From positions 21,264 to 85,263 of the forward strand of contig JBCBUY010000003.1 of assembly GCA_039817885.1 (NCBI GenBank): a DNA stretch of 64,000 nucleotides. The letters run 5' to 3'. The stretch is from CALLCD01 sp039817885. Lineage in GTDB: Bacteria > Pseudomonadota > Alphaproteobacteria > Caulobacterales > Hyphomonadaceae. Of this stretch, positions 36,004 through 44,044 are shown one piece after another. The position numbers and the translations under genes are program-made. A model generated the notes under the pieces. It did not search any database. It had not been told where the DNA came from and saw nothing but the letters and a program-made list of their open reading frames with translations. Within the stretch, counting starts at the first letter, position 1. Every line of letters begins with the position of its first letter.

Positions 36004-36807
36004 ATGGCACTTAAATTTACGGACACCGCGATCGCCGCTGTTCTGGCAGCTTCGCTGGCAGCTTGCGGGGGGTCGGAGTCTTCCTCGTCCGGCGGTGAAT
36101 CCCCTGCCGCACCAGTTGCAGACGCTGCTACGGACGTCGCAGCGGACGTTGAAACTGCAGCTGCCGACGTTGAAGAGACAGCAGGCGATGTTGTCGATGT
36201 CGCCGCTGACACGACCGAAACGGCGGCGGACACGCTTGACGACGCTGCAGGTGCCGTAACTGAGGCCGCCGCGGGGGTTGTTGACGATGCTGCCGGTGTG
36301 ATTGAGGCGACGGCAGATGATGCGGCGGAGCTTGCTGAACAGGTCAGCGGTCAGGCTGGGGACGCCGTCGAAGCTGTCGAAGACGCGGTTACCGGCGGGC
36401 AGACCTACGAAGTGAAAATGCTGAATGCAGATCCGAATGATCGGTCTCAGCGCATGGTATTTGAGCCCGCTATCCTCTCTGTCCAACCTGGTGACACGGT
36501 GACGTGGGTGCCAACCGATTTGACACATCTGGCAGCATCCACGCGGGGTATGATCCCAGAAGGTGTTGAAGGATGGCAGGGCCGGGTTAATCAGCCGGTG
36601 TCCTATACATTCGAGACGCCTGGCATTTATGGCTATAATTGCACACCGCACCAGGCGGCAGGCATGGTTGGGCTTATCGTCGTGGAAGGCGAAGGTAAGC
36701 TCGATAATCTTGAAGCTGCCAAATCGGTGCGCCATCCGGGTCTTGCCACCCGTCGGTGGGACGCGATCTGGGCCGACGCCGAAGCCCAAGGCTTCCTCGA
36801 CAATTGA
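36004..36807 (+). CDS. Pseudoazurin-like cupredoxin lipoprotein with helical linker
   Basis: The 267-residue protein has three parts. Residues 1-20 are a lipoprotein signal with lipobox Cys21. Residues about 36-130 form an Ala/Asp/Val/Thr/Glu-rich linker with 7- or 11-residue periodicity, probably one long amphipathic helix. Residues about 133-230 are a pseudoazurin-type blue-copper domain with ligands His175, Cys213, His216 and Met221 in the order H...C-x2-H-x4-M, including GMIPEG and YGYNCTPH. AGGAGG precedes ATG 36004. A membrane-tethered periplasmic electron carrier is inferred; partners are unknown. Confidence 0.85.
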   Translation: MALKFTDTAIAAVLAASLAACGGSESSSSGGESPAAPVADAATDVAADVETAAADVEETAGDVVDVAADTTETAADTLDDAAGAVTEAAAGVVDDAAGVIEATADDAAELAEQVSGQAGDAVEAVEDAVTGGQTYEVKMLNADPNDRSQRMVFEPAILSVQPGDTVTWVPTDLTHLAASTRGMIPEGVEGWQGRVNQPVSYTFETPGIYGYNCTPHQAAGMVGLIVVEGEGKLDNLEAAKSVRHPGLATRRWDAIWADAEAQGFLDN

Positions 36808-36876
36808 CCAAGACCCAGGCCGACGCCTGTTTTGAGTGAATCGGCCGATACAAAATCACCTTCGAGGTGAGAATAG

Positions 36877-36907
36877 AGCCGCCGAGTTGCAGACTTGGCG
36901 GCTTTCT
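36877..36907 (+). terminator. Rho-independent terminator after the pseudoazurin gene
   Basis: AGCCGCCGAG (36877-36886) pairs with CTTGGCGGCT (36894-36903) with one mismatch and a 7-base loop, followed by TTCT. It separates the cupredoxin gene from bchI. Confidence 0.7.
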
Positions 36908-36945
36908 GTTGTCTTAACTGAGATTCAGAGATCATCGGAGCCGCC

Positions 36946-37974
36946 TTGCAAAACGTGTCCTTTCCATTTTCTGCAATCGTCGGACAGGACGATTTGAAGA
37001 ATGCGCTTCTTATCTCGGCGATCGACCCGACCATTGGCGGGGTGCTGGCGTTCGGTGATCGGGGCACCGGGAAAACCACGGCCATCCGTGCGCTCGCCGC
37101 CCTCCTTCCTGTCCAGAATATTGTCGCCGGTTGCCGCTATCGCTGCGACCCTGAGACACCAGGTGGTTTCTGTGCGGAATGTATGGAAAAGGATAAACCT
37201 GGACCTGAGGTCATCAAGAAGGATGCGCCCGCCGTGGTGAACCTCCCCTTGGGGGCGACAGAAGATCGCGTACTGGGCTCGCTCGATCTCGAGCGCGCGC
37301 TCGCCGGCGGCGAGCTGGTCTTCGAACCTGGATTGCTCGCCGGGGCCCACCGGGGATTCTTGTATATCGATGAGGTCAATCTTCTCGACGATCATCTGGT
37401 CGACATTCTTCTAGATGTTGCCGCCTCAGGCATCAATCGAATCGAACGGGAGGGGCTGAGCCTCACACATGCCGCCGAGTTCGTCTTGATCGGAAGCGGC
37501 AATCCCGAGGAAGGTGAATTGCGGCCGCAGCTGCTCGATCGCTTTGGTCTGTCTGTTGAGGTTATGACTCCGCTCGATCCAAAGGAACGAGTTGAGATTA
37601 TTCGTAGGCGCGAAGCGTTCGAAAAAGACCGTGATGCCTTCGCAAAGACGTGGAAACGGAAAGATGCCGCCCTCCGCAGACGGATCGAAAAGGCGCGAAG
37701 CCTTATTGCCGAGCTATCGGTCTCCGACGACGTCCTGGAGCGCGCCGCAGAGCTCTGTGTATCTCTGGGCTCAGACGGCTTGCGAGGCGAACTTGCGCTT
37801 GCACGCGCCGCCCGTGGTTTCGCGGCGCTGGCCGGAAAAGACCACGTGACCATCGAACATCTTCGACAAGCCGCACCTCTGGCATTGAGCCACCGTCTGC
37901 GGAAAGACCCACTCGATGACTCGACATCCTCAACGCGGGTGGCGCGTGCCGTCGAAGAGATCCTTGTTCAATGA
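36946..37974 (+). CDS. bchI: Magnesium chelatase ATPase subunit I
   Basis: The 342-residue AAA+ ATPase forms the motor of the Mg-chelatase that inserts Mg2+ into protoporphyrin IX, the first committed step of bacteriochlorophyll synthesis. Walker A GDRGTGKT is at 38-45, the FCAEC-type Cys loop near 75, and Walker B/sensor sequence FLYIDEVNLLDDHLVD near 140. The start is TTG 36946 with CGGAG five bases before; GTG 36955 is an alternative. It overlaps bchD by four bases (ATGA). Confidence 0.97.
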   Translation: MQNVSFPFSAIVGQDDLKNALLISAIDPTIGGVLAFGDRGTGKTTAIRALAALLPVQNIVAGCRYRCDPETPGGFCAECMEKDKPGPEVIKKDAPAVVNLPLGATEDRVLGSLDLERALAGGELVFEPGLLAGAHRGFLYIDEVNLLDDHLVDILLDVAASGINRIEREGLSLTHAAEFVLIGSGNPEEGELRPQLLDRFGLSVEVMTPLDPKERVEIIRRREAFEKDRDAFAKTWKRKDAALRRRIEKARSLIAELSVSDDVLERAAELCVSLGSDGLRGELALARAARGFAALAGKDHVTIEHLRQAAPLALSHRLRKDPLDDSTSSTRVARAVEEILVQ

Positions 37975-39695
37975 GCGCCGCTGAGCGGTGGTACAATGCC
38001 TCGCTCGCTGGAGCCCTCGCCCTTATCGGCGGACCCAGGCTCGGGGGTGTTCGATTGATGGCGTCGGCAGGTCCGGTTCGACAAGTCTGGCTCGATGAAT
38101 TCAACAAGCTCATGCCGGTTGGCAGCGATCCGGTATTTGTTCCGGCATCTGTTTCGCTCCGTCGACTGACCGGCGGTGTCTCAATGGCAAAGTCGCTGGC
38201 GTCTGGAGAATTGGCCTATGAAAGCGGCCTTATCGATAACGCGGCGGGACGGGCTCTGATCGTGAGTATGGCCGATCGCATGGAGAGCGAGACCGGTGCA
38301 CTTATGGCCGCCGAAATTGAAAAATGCGACGCGCCGGGCACCCGTCCTCTCTGTACTGTTCTACTCGACGAGAGTGAGTCTCTGGACGATGCACCGCCGG
38401 GTGTTTTGATAGAGCGGATGGCGTTTCCCGTCGATTTGACAGCGCTGCCGATCCGCGTGGCAGAACCGTTTGCGATTGTGCGAGATGACATAGACGCCGC
38501 AAAGGACATGCTGCCTCGGGTCACAGTCGACACAATATATGTCGAAGCTGTTGTCGCTGCGTGTCTCGCCGCGGGCGCTCTATCTATCAGGACGCCAATC
38601 TTCTGTATCGAAGCGGCTAAAGCGATTGCGGCCCTTCATGGCCGGCTGGACGTCTCTGCGGATGATGTCTCACTTGCCTGCCGGCTTGTGGTGCCCGGTC
38701 GGTCTTCAATGCCAGAGCCACCTGCCCCACCGGATACGCCTCCGCCTGAACAGGAAGACAAACAAACAGAAGACGCTTCAAGCGAGCACGCAGACAATGC
38801 CGAAGAACAGATGGCATCGGCGGAAGATCTTGAAACACTGCTGATCGAAGCGGTTATGGCCGAAGCCGGAGCGAACTTGGCGCGGCGACGCAAAATGCGC
38901 GCCGAGCGCAAATCAAAAGGAATGGCGGGCCGTTCTGGAAACGTCACCTTTGCACTGGACAAAGGGCGGCCAGATCGCGCCTTTCAACGCAGAACCGACC
39001 GCGGACGGGTCGATTTGATCGCAACCCTTCGGACAGCGGCTCCGATGCAGCCATTGAGAGGACCGACCGAAACGGGGGGCCGGATAGCGATCCGGCGGTC
39101 CGATCTACGGATGAAACGGTTCCGCCGCCGCCAACAGTCCTCCGTGATTTTTGTTGTAGACGCGTCGGGATCGTCAGCGCTCAATCGTTTGTCTGAAGCC
39201 AAAGGAGCGGCAACGCAATTGCTCTCTGATTGTTATGCACGGCGCGATCTTGTCTCGGTCATCACGTTTCGAGGGAAAGAAGCAGAACTGGCCTTACCGC
39301 CGACCCGGTCTCTTGTGCGTGCCCGCCGCCAATTGTCTGATCTGCCAGGCGGCGGGGCCACTCCTTTGGCCGATGCTGTCGCTCTTGCCTCAAGTCTTGC
39401 GCATGCTGAAAGGGATCGTGGGCGAACTCCGATTATTGTATTCTTGTCCGATGGTCGGGGAAATATGGCGTTGGACGGAACGCCCGATCGGTCGACCGCG
39501 ACCGAACAGACGAAGCTTCTCGCGCGCCGCCTGGCGCAAACAGAGACAGATGTCTTGTTCTTCGACATATCAAAACGGCCTGATCCTCGGGCGCAGGCGC
39601 TCAGCGCAGATATGCGCGCGGAGTATTATTTTCTTCCGATTGCAGATCGAACAAAGGTTTCGGGAATTGTCCGTGACCAAATAGGTCGAAGGTAG
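37971..39695 (+). CDS. bchD: Magnesium chelatase subunit D
   Basis: The 574-residue subunit scaffolds the I-D complex. It has a degenerate AAA+ half (about 1-240), a Pro- and acid-rich linker (about 245-285), and a C-terminal von Willebrand A domain with MIDAS motif DASGS at 397-401. The bchI-bchD-bchO order with ATGA coupling is standard in purple bacteria. The subunit interacts with BchI and with BchH, whose gene is not in the window. Confidence 0.95.
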   Translation: MSAAERWYNASLAGALALIGGPRLGGVRLMASAGPVRQVWLDEFNKLMPVGSDPVFVPASVSLRRLTGGVSMAKSLASGELAYESGLIDNAAGRALIVSMADRMESETGALMAAEIEKCDAPGTRPLCTVLLDESESLDDAPPGVLIERMAFPVDLTALPIRVAEPFAIVRDDIDAAKDMLPRVTVDTIYVEAVVAACLAAGALSIRTPIFCIEAAKAIAALHGRLDVSADDVSLACRLVVPGRSSMPEPPAPPDTPPPEQEDKQTEDASSEHADNAEEQMASAEDLETLLIEAVMAEAGANLARRRKMRAERKSKGMAGRSGNVTFALDKGRPDRAFQRRTDRGRVDLIATLRTAAPMQPLRGPTETGGRIAIRRSDLRMKRFRRRQQSSVIFVVDASGSSALNRLSEAKGAATQLLSDCYARRDLVSVITFRGKEAELALPPTRSLVRARRQLSDLPGGGATPLADAVALASSLAHAERDRGRTPIIVFLSDGRGNMALDGTPDRSTATEQTKLLARRLAQTETDVLFFDISKRPDPRAQALSADMRAEYYFLPIADRTKVSGIVRDQIGRR

Positions 39696-39697
39696 CG

Positions 39698-40624
39698 GTG
39701 GTTTTTCTGAACGATCCTCCTCGTACACGACGTGGCCATCCGGACTGGACGATCGAGGGACAAGACTGGCCCCATCGCAACATTAGCAAATTCGTTCAAA
39801 CAGGTGGGCAGACCTGGCATCTCCAGAGAATGGGCTCTGGCCCGCAGGCGCTCCTGCTACATGGGACGGGAGCCTCAACCCATTCCTGGGCCGATCTCTT
39901 GCCGCGCTTGGCAGAGACATTCGACACACTGGCCATTGATCTTCCGGGGCATGGGTTTACCCAGATGCGCCCTGGATTTGTTCCCAGTTTGCCAAACGTC
40001 ACGGATGCCGTCGGGCAGCTTTTGAGTGAGATCGATGTTCAGCCGGACATCATTATTGGGCACTCTGCCGGCGCGGCCATTGCGCTCTGTCTTGGTGAAC
40101 GATTGCAACCCGCGCCCGAACGAATAGTGTCATTAAACGGTGCCCTCCATCCCTTTGACGGAGCCATGGGCATCATTGCGCCACTGACAGCAAAGCTCGT
40201 GACGATTGGCGGATTGGCTGCCCGCGCTCTTGCCAGCAGTGCCCGCGATATCGGCCGGGTTGAGCGCCTATTATACGATACAGGGTCAATGCCACCGCAG
40301 GCCTATATCGCGCATTATGCGACGCTTTTGCGCTGCCGCGGCCATGTTCAAGGCACTCTGGAAATGATGGCAAACTGGAACCTAGGACCTATGGAAACAA
40401 TATGTGCTGGCCTGGCTATGCCCATCCTATTCGTCGCCGGCAGCAAAGACAGCACGGTTCCGCCGGATGCAGCGCGATCCATGGCGGATATTGCTCCCGA
40501 GGGCCGATTTCTCTGTCTTGATCGGGTCGGGCATCTCGCCCATGAGGAAGCTCCGCAGCGCATTGCCGACGTTATTCTGGATAATGACACTTGGGACAAC
40601 GCGCCGTTGAGGTCGGCCGACTAA
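39698..40624 (+). CDS. bchO: Alpha/beta-hydrolase BchO
   Basis: A 308-residue alpha/beta hydrolase whose gene conventionally follows bchD and is called bchO; a role with Mg-chelatase is assumed from conservation, the reaction being unproven. Visible blocks are HPDWTIEGQDWPHR at the start, LLHGTGASTHSW (oxyanion loop near 55), GHSAGAA (nucleophile elbow near 125) and DRVGHLAHEE (catalytic His region). GTG at 39698 starts two bases after the bchD stop. Confidence 0.9.
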   Translation: MVFLNDPPRTRRGHPDWTIEGQDWPHRNISKFVQTGGQTWHLQRMGSGPQALLLHGTGASTHSWADLLPRLAETFDTLAIDLPGHGFTQMRPGFVPSLPNVTDAVGQLLSEIDVQPDIIIGHSAGAAIALCLGERLQPAPERIVSLNGALHPFDGAMGIIAPLTAKLVTIGGLAARALASSARDIGRVERLLYDTGSMPPQAYIAHYATLLRCRGHVQGTLEMMANWNLGPMETICAGLAMPILFVAGSKDSTVPPDAARSMADIAPEGRFLCLDRVGHLAHEEAPQRIADVILDNDTWDNAPLRSAD

Positions 40625-40666
40625 TCGAGAAATATTCCTTGCAAAATCTGGATAGACGCCGGACAA

Positions 40667-40684
40667 TGTCTATTAATGCTGACA
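40667..40684 (+). promoter_or_regulatory. PpsR/CrtJ-type operator at crtB
   Basis: TGTC-tattaatgct-GACA, an exact TGT-N12-ACA palindrome. It ends 3 bases before ATG 40688; the other ATG (40676) lies inside it. A possible -10 element TATTAA is at 40671-40676. Confidence 0.7.
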
Positions 40685-40687
40685 CAC

Positions 40688-41719
40688 ATGTCTTCTCAGC
40701 AAGCGGTTCCGACCGACTTTGATCATTGCCGCGCCGTCATCAAGGCAGGCTCGAAGAGTTTTTATGCCGCGTCACTCCTGCTGCCCAAGGGTGTGCGTAC
40801 AGCTGCCTACGCCACATATGCGTTCTGCCGGGAAGCCGATGATGCCATCGACCTCGGTGAGAATCAGCAGGATGCCGTCCGTATACTGATCAATCGATTA
40901 AATCTGATCTATTCCGGCCAGCCAACTGATGCTCCGGTTGATCGTGCATTTGCCTATGTTGTCTCTCATTGGGGGCTGCCACGGACGCTTCCCGACGCGC
41001 TGCTCGAGGGTTTGATCTGGGACAGCGAGGGCAAGCGCTACGGGACGTTTGACGAGCTGGTAGACTATTGCACGCGGGTGGCTGGGTCGGTTGGGGCGAT
41101 GATGACAACGCTGATGGGAGCCACATGTGAGACGGCGGCGGCGCGGGCCTGCGATCTCGGCGTGGCGATGCAGCTCACCAATATCGCCCGGGACATCGGC
41201 GAAGACGCACGTGCTGGCCGGATATATGTTCCGCTCCAATGGATGCGGGAGGCAGATATTGACCCGCTCGCCTTCACTCAGACGCCAGAGTTCGACGCCC
41301 GTGTCGCCGGGATCACCAAACGCTTACTCGATGCGGCGGATCCTCTTTATGAACAAGGGCTTACGGGCGCAACTCTGTTGCCGAGCGGGTGCCGCACGGC
41401 GATTATCGCAGCCGGCCTGATTTATCGGGATATCGGCAAATACATCAAACAAAACGGTTATGATTCCGTGAGTTATCGCGCCTTTGTCCCAAAACGGCGC
41501 AAACTAGAGCTGCTGGCACTGGCATCCGCCTATCCGTCGCAACAGGCGTCAACCGAGCCACCCCTGCCCCAAAACAAGTATCTTGTTGACGCGATTACCG
41601 CACAGTCGGTGCAGAGTGCTGAACGAGACATGCCGTCCCGCGCTGAATGGTTGCTCGACCTGTTTCTTCGTGTCGAACAAAGAAAGCGCGCCGGAAATGC
41701 CCACTATGGGGATTTGTGA
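40688..41719 (+). CDS. crtB: Phytoene synthase
   Basis: CrtB joins two geranylgeranyl diphosphates to phytoene, the first carotenoid step. The 343-residue protein has both Asp-rich motifs (CREADDAIDLGE near residue 45 and NIARDIGEDARAGRIYVP near 165) and the DFDHCRAVIKAGSKSFY opening. ATG 40688 is preferred over ATG 40676 because the latter lies inside the operator. No Shine-Dalgarno sequence precedes it. It follows bchO by 63 bases and may be read from its own promoter as well as from bchIDO. Confidence 0.95.
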   Translation: MSSQQAVPTDFDHCRAVIKAGSKSFYAASLLLPKGVRTAAYATYAFCREADDAIDLGENQQDAVRILINRLNLIYSGQPTDAPVDRAFAYVVSHWGLPRTLPDALLEGLIWDSEGKRYGTFDELVDYCTRVAGSVGAMMTTLMGATCETAAARACDLGVAMQLTNIARDIGEDARAGRIYVPLQWMREADIDPLAFTQTPEFDARVAGITKRLLDAADPLYEQGLTGATLLPSGCRTAIIAAGLIYRDIGKYIKQNGYDSVSYRAFVPKRRKLELLALASAYPSQQASTEPPLPQNKYLVDAITAQSVQSAERDMPSRAEWLLDLFLRVEQRKRAGNAHYGDL

Positions 41720-41736
41720 GCACAGACACTCAGATC

Positions 41737-41763
41737 GACACCCACTTTTGGCGCGGTGGGTGT
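41737..41763 (-). repeat. Dispersed hairpin repeat, copy 2
   Basis: Stem GACACCCAC (41737-41745), loop TTTTGGCGCG, stem GTGGGTGT (41756-41763), followed by TT. It is the reverse complement of 33235-33261 over 27 bases. Lying between the convergent stops of crtB and the membrane protein gene, it may also end transcription. Confidence 0.7.
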
Positions 41764-41780
41764 TTGCACCCAAAATCTCC

Positions 41781-42584
41781 TTATTGAGGCTTTTTCATCG
41801 CGCCCGTCGGAGAGAATTTTCTGAGCGTATCGAGCATGCTCTGAGGAGGCGATGTCGATCCTGTATGCCGGGTTCGCACGGCCCTGCGGTGATAGATGAT
41901 AATGGCAAGGCCGGTCACCAATGGAAACGCCCACAGCACCGGTGCCAAAGCAAGCGCTGGCATCAATCGGACAGCCCCAAAGGCCAGGAACGCGGTGTAG
42001 ACAGATATGCCGGCCCCAACGATCGCCTTGATATGCTCCAATTGCCACTCATAGCGCGCCGGTTCGGACTGCATGATAAACACCATATTCGTCGCGAAGG
42101 CAGCAAAGCCCACAAAGGAAATACCAACCATCATGATTTGACCGATCAGGACTCCTTGCACGGCACAATTCAATGCCGAGACCAGGAGCGCGAATTGGAG
42201 AAACACACTGAAAGGGCCACGATTGGCCATATGGTCAGATTTGTTCTTCAAGACCCGCCAACCGTGCCAGGCGAGGTTGATTGTCAGAATGGCGAGATAG
42301 AGCATCATCCATCCGAAGATGCCGCGAATAAAGGCCGGGTCATAAAGCTCCGGATGTTCGGCGAGCTTTGGATGCGTTGGCAAGGGAGCTATCAATGTCG
42401 TCGTCGACATGCCAACAGCTATGGTGCCGGTAAACAGCATGCTAAACGTGAAGACCTTCCCCCAGAAACGATGAGATTTGCCTCCCTTCTTTGTGAGGAC
42501 CGGGACCCAGAAACTGATCAGGCCTGGAACGCCTCCAATGATGTGCAAAATGACGAGGGTCACAAAGAAATCGTGGAGATGCAT
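41781..42584 (-). CDS. Seven-helix membrane protein (DUF2306-like)
   Basis: The 267-residue protein has about seven hydrophobic segments, with an HDFFVTLVILHIIGG start and a KGGKSHRFWGKVF loop (the H/RxxGK block resembles DUF2306 proteins). No catalytic motif is recognised. It is divergent from the P450 gene with only 46 bases between the starts and lies inside the carotenoid/bacteriochlorophyll block, so a role in pigment handling or membrane redox is possible but not shown. Confidence 0.65.
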   Translation of the reverse strand: MHLHDFFVTLVILHIIGGVPGLISFWVPVLTKKGGKSHRFWGKVFTFSMLFTGTIAVGMSTTTLIAPLPTHPKLAEHPELYDPAFIRGIFGWMMLYLAILTINLAWHGWRVLKNKSDHMANRGPFSVFLQFALLVSALNCAVQGVLIGQIMMVGISFVGFAAFATNMVFIMQSEPARYEWQLEHIKAIVGAGISVYTAFLAFGAVRLMPALALAPVLWAFPLVTGLAIIIYHRRAVRTRHTGSTSPPQSMLDTLRKFSPTGAMKKPQ

Positions 42585-42630
42585 ATTAGATGTCTCCTCT
42601 CACCACCTGTTGCAGGCTTAGGGTATCGCT

Positions 42631-44016
42631 ATGCTTGCTGACGCGAAGACCTATGTCCCGCCCCGACCGGCGCTGTTGCCACCCGTTGCCGCGCTTGTCC
42701 GCACCATGCGGTGGGGCGATGGCAATCTTCTGAACTTGCTTCCGGCGGCGGCTTACCGGAAACGGGCCTGCGAGCTTGGCTACTCTCGGCGCTCTATCAA
42801 ACTTTTCAACGACCCCGAACTTGTGCGGGACATCATGGATGATGACGGGTCGCTGTTTCCGAAGAGCGACCTTATGGTCGGCGCTCTGGAAGAGCTGATT
42901 GGGACGTCGATTTTCGTCACGGATGGTGAGGTTTGGGCGCGACAGCGCCGCATGATTGAACCCGCCTTCTCCATGATGCGCTTGAACCTCGCCTTCGAAG
43001 CAATGGACGCGGCGGTGGAAACGTATAGCAAGCGACTTAGTCAACTTGCCATGACCGGGGACGCCTTCTCCCTCGACTTCGCGATGAGCGAGCTGACCGC
43101 GGATATTATCTGCCGAGCTGTTTTTTCTGTGCCCCTCACGAGTGATGTGGCGCGGGATATTTTCGAAGACTTCGCGATTTTCGAACGCGGTGTTGGGCAG
43201 GTGAAGGTCTGGCGTTTGATTGTCGATCCAGCCTGGAAGCAAGTCCGCCAAGCACCAGAGGTGCGGGCGGCCTGCGAGCGCATTCGCCATCATATCGGAT
43301 CGCTGATTGATACGCATCTCGGCGAGGGTGTTGGACAATACAATGATATTGCGAGCGCTGTGATCGCGTCGCGCGATGAAGACACTGGAGAGGCTTTCAG
43401 CCGGGATGAATTGATCGACCAGCTGGGTGTATTCTTTCTGGCGGGGCACGAAACAACGGCAAGTGCGCTGACCTGGGCTTTCTACATACTTGCTCAGCAG
43501 CCGGACATTCTGAACCGTCTTCGAGCGGACGTGCAAGACAACACAAATGGCGGATCGCTTGATTTCAATGCGGTCAAGCGGCTCAATTTCACACGGAGCA
43601 TCTTTCGAGAAACTATGCGGCTCTATCCGCCCCTCACCTTCATGCCCCGGGTCGCCATGAAGCGCGCCAATGTCGGCGGGTACAAGCTGCGCAAAGGCGC
43701 GTTGATCATGATTTCGCCGTGGACGCTGCACCGGCATGAACTCTATTGGGATCGGCCGGACGTCTTTGACCCTGACCGGTTCATGCCGCCGCGGGACAAA
43801 GAGATCTTGAAAGGCTCCTTCATTCCGTTCGGATCGGGACCGCACACATGTGTGGGGGCTGGGTTTGCCACAATTGAAGCGGTCTTGATCCTGGCGCGCC
43901 TTGCCAGTGAGTTTGATTTCAAAATCGAAAGCGAGCATGCCGTGCGCCCCGCAGCGCGCATGACCACTCGGCCGGCTAAAGAGATTTCCGTATCGGTCCG
44001 GCACCGCAAGATGTGA
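42631..44016 (+). CDS. Cytochrome P450 within the photosynthesis cluster
   Basis: The 461-residue soluble P450 has the I-helix AGHETT near 271, the K-helix ETMRLYPP (ExxR) near 330 and the haem loop FGSGPHTCVGAG with Cys at residue 407. The long form and motif spacing resemble CYP4/CYP102-like or carotenoid-hydroxylating (CYP175-type) bacterial P450s, but the family number cannot be assigned by eye. No ferredoxin or reductase gene is adjacent. Setting among crt genes suggests a carotenoid or terpenoid substrate; this is inferred only from position. Confidence 0.85.
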   Translation: MLADAKTYVPPRPALLPPVAALVRTMRWGDGNLLNLLPAAAYRKRACELGYSRRSIKLFNDPELVRDIMDDDGSLFPKSDLMVGALEELIGTSIFVTDGEVWARQRRMIEPAFSMMRLNLAFEAMDAAVETYSKRLSQLAMTGDAFSLDFAMSELTADIICRAVFSVPLTSDVARDIFEDFAIFERGVGQVKVWRLIVDPAWKQVRQAPEVRAACERIRHHIGSLIDTHLGEGVGQYNDIASAVIASRDEDTGEAFSRDELIDQLGVFFLAGHETTASALTWAFYILAQQPDILNRLRADVQDNTNGGSLDFNAVKRLNFTRSIFRETMRLYPPLTFMPRVAMKRANVGGYKLRKGALIMISPWTLHRHELYWDRPDVFDPDRFMPPRDKEILKGSFIPFGSGPHTCVGAGFATIEAVLILARLASEFDFKIESEHAVRPAARMTTRPAKEISVSVRHRKM

Positions 44017-44044
44017 GTGACGCGCCTCGAGCCTTTCGCCGCGC

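Noticed and set aside
41583..42641. A 352-codon plus-strand frame opposite the seven-helix membrane protein
   Set aside because: No hydrophobic segments or domain; the minus-strand reading gives a proper membrane protein with its own start.
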